A stretch of 64,000 bases of DNA from Heliopora coerulea (taxonomy: Eukaryota; Cnidaria; Anthozoa; Scleralcyonacea; Helioporidae): contig JASJOG010000078.1 in NCBI GenBank assembly GCA_030142905.1, forward strand, positions 682,001 to 746,000, read 5' to 3'. Positions 63,623 through 64,000 of this stretch are shown here, in pieces. The first letter of the stretch is position 1, and every line of letters begins with the position of its first letter. Below the pieces are notes generated by a model. The model was not told the origin of the DNA and searched no databases. It was given only the letters and a program-made list of their open reading frames with translations. Position numbers and translations under genes: made by a program.

Positions 63623-64000
63623 TAGTTGTAGGAAACTTTCCAAATACTTCTAAATTGTTCTCCTCCACCCAAACATCATGAAACAAATCGATTTTCGTCG
63701 ATTTGACGATTTGCTGTAAAAATTTCTCCAACTCGTCAAAAACGCTTTATCTCGTCGGGATAAAACGATTACTAAAACGAACTGTGAAAAAGTTGTGGCT
63801 TAAGTTTGTTGCATTGGTCGAATGTTTCCCAAAACTCGTCAATCGGTTTAAAATGATCTTTTCGGGTCAGAGAAGAGAATAAAAGCATTAGTTGATTGAT
63901 TCGAGAAGTACTTGCGAAAATATGGCAATGTTTAAAAATTGGACAATTAAGCTTTATATACGCATAAAAGATAGAATATGGTAAGATTTAGTTAAACACC

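Larger units (their letters stand above)
1..64000. repeat. 381-bp satellite DNA array, 168 head-to-tail monomers
   Basis: Every part of the window aligns to one 381-bp unit. TAGTTGTAGG recurs at 1, 382, 763, 1144, 1524, 1905 and so on to 63623. The net shortfall over 167 periods is 5 bases, and all five are accounted for by visible 1-bp deletions. No inverted monomer, foreign insertion or unique spacer was found. Copies differ mainly by substitutions at recurring diagnostic sites. The consensus is about 35% GC with 17 CpG per unit (hand count). Such arrays are typical of centromeric or pericentromeric heterochromatin in eukaryotes. The family name and host are not recognised. The array continues past both ends. 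Confidence 0.98.
46859..64000. repeat. Domain 5: 'gact'-marked 3-, 4- and 5-mer HORs, m123-m167
   Basis: Only satellite is present. The recurring order is: 'gact' tail monomer; AAACAGATCG monomer, usually with ATAAAACG and GCTGCATT; class with GAAAAAG and TTGAATTGG; then an R/M monomer. The M member is missing in the trimers at 54860-58288, and extra members give 5-mers at 49907-53716. GATAG tails (349-350) are confined to this domain. The boundary with domain 4 is the unusually divergent monomer at 46859. Confidence 0.83.

Noticed and set aside
1..64000. CRISPR array
   Set aside because: The repeat is 381 bp, contiguous and without unique spacers.
1..64000. Ribosomal RNA, 5S, tRNA or histone gene tandem repeats
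   Set aside because: No rRNA or tRNA core motifs and no sustained coding frame occur in the 381-bp unit.
1..64000. Transposon, LTR or retroviral insertions
   Set aside because: No break in the 381-bp register, no terminal repeats, no target duplications and no polymerase or transposase frame anywhere.
1..64000. Assignment to a named satellite family or species
   Set aside because: I do not recognise this 381-bp sequence. Unit length and composition alone are not diagnostic, so no name is given.

Overview
The whole 64 kb window is one uninterrupted head-to-tail array of a 381-bp tandem repeat, i.e. satellite DNA. I find no gene, RNA gene, transposon, CRISPR array or unique sequence in it. 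It holds 167 complete monomers plus a last one lacking its final 3 bases (63623-64000), all in the same orientation. The array runs off both window ends. Taking the monomer to begin at TAGTTGTAGG, monomer m(n) (n = 0 to 167) starts at 1 + 381n - d, where d = 0 for n 0-3, 1 for n 4-10, 2 for n 11-38, 3 for n 39-80, 4 for n 81-96 and 5 for n 97-167. Five monomers are 380 bp and the rest fit 381 bp. 'Offset' below means position within a monomer.

This is eukaryotic satellite, probably centromeric or pericentromeric heterochromatin assembled from long reads. The species cannot be read from it. By hand count the consensus is about 35% GC but carries 17 CpG per 381 bp, about 1.5 times expectation. 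That argues against long-term CpG methylation and mildly favours an invertebrate or other unmethylated genome (inference).

Monomers fall into recognisable variants. N has G194, G202, C206, C208. M has T194, A202, G206, A208. Type A has A136 with A168. Heads are P (C46, C48, C62), Q (T46, T48, A62) or R (C46, T48, A62). Tails are CTT or CCT at offset 331, GCCAG, GATAG or TCCCG near 348-352, and 'gact' (A245, T247, A255). Their order gives higher-order repeats (HORs) that change along the window.

Domain 1 (1-8380) has dimer and 4-mer HORs. Domain 2 (8381-20571) has a 5-mer and its 4-mer derivative, then an irregular mixture. Domain 3 (20572-32000) has a perfect-looking 4-mer duplication followed by a 3-mer HOR. 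Domain 4 (32001-46858) has 6-mer HORs and an 11-monomer segmental duplication. Domain 5 (46859-64000) has 3-, 4- and 5-mer HORs marked by 'gact' tails. Several monomers are clear chimeras of two others, recording unequal exchange.

The only open reading frames are 60-89 codon products of the repeat itself and are not called as genes. The points of interest are the recombination record, a pair of alternative hairpins that differ between monomer classes, and a near-invariant core at offsets 262-330.
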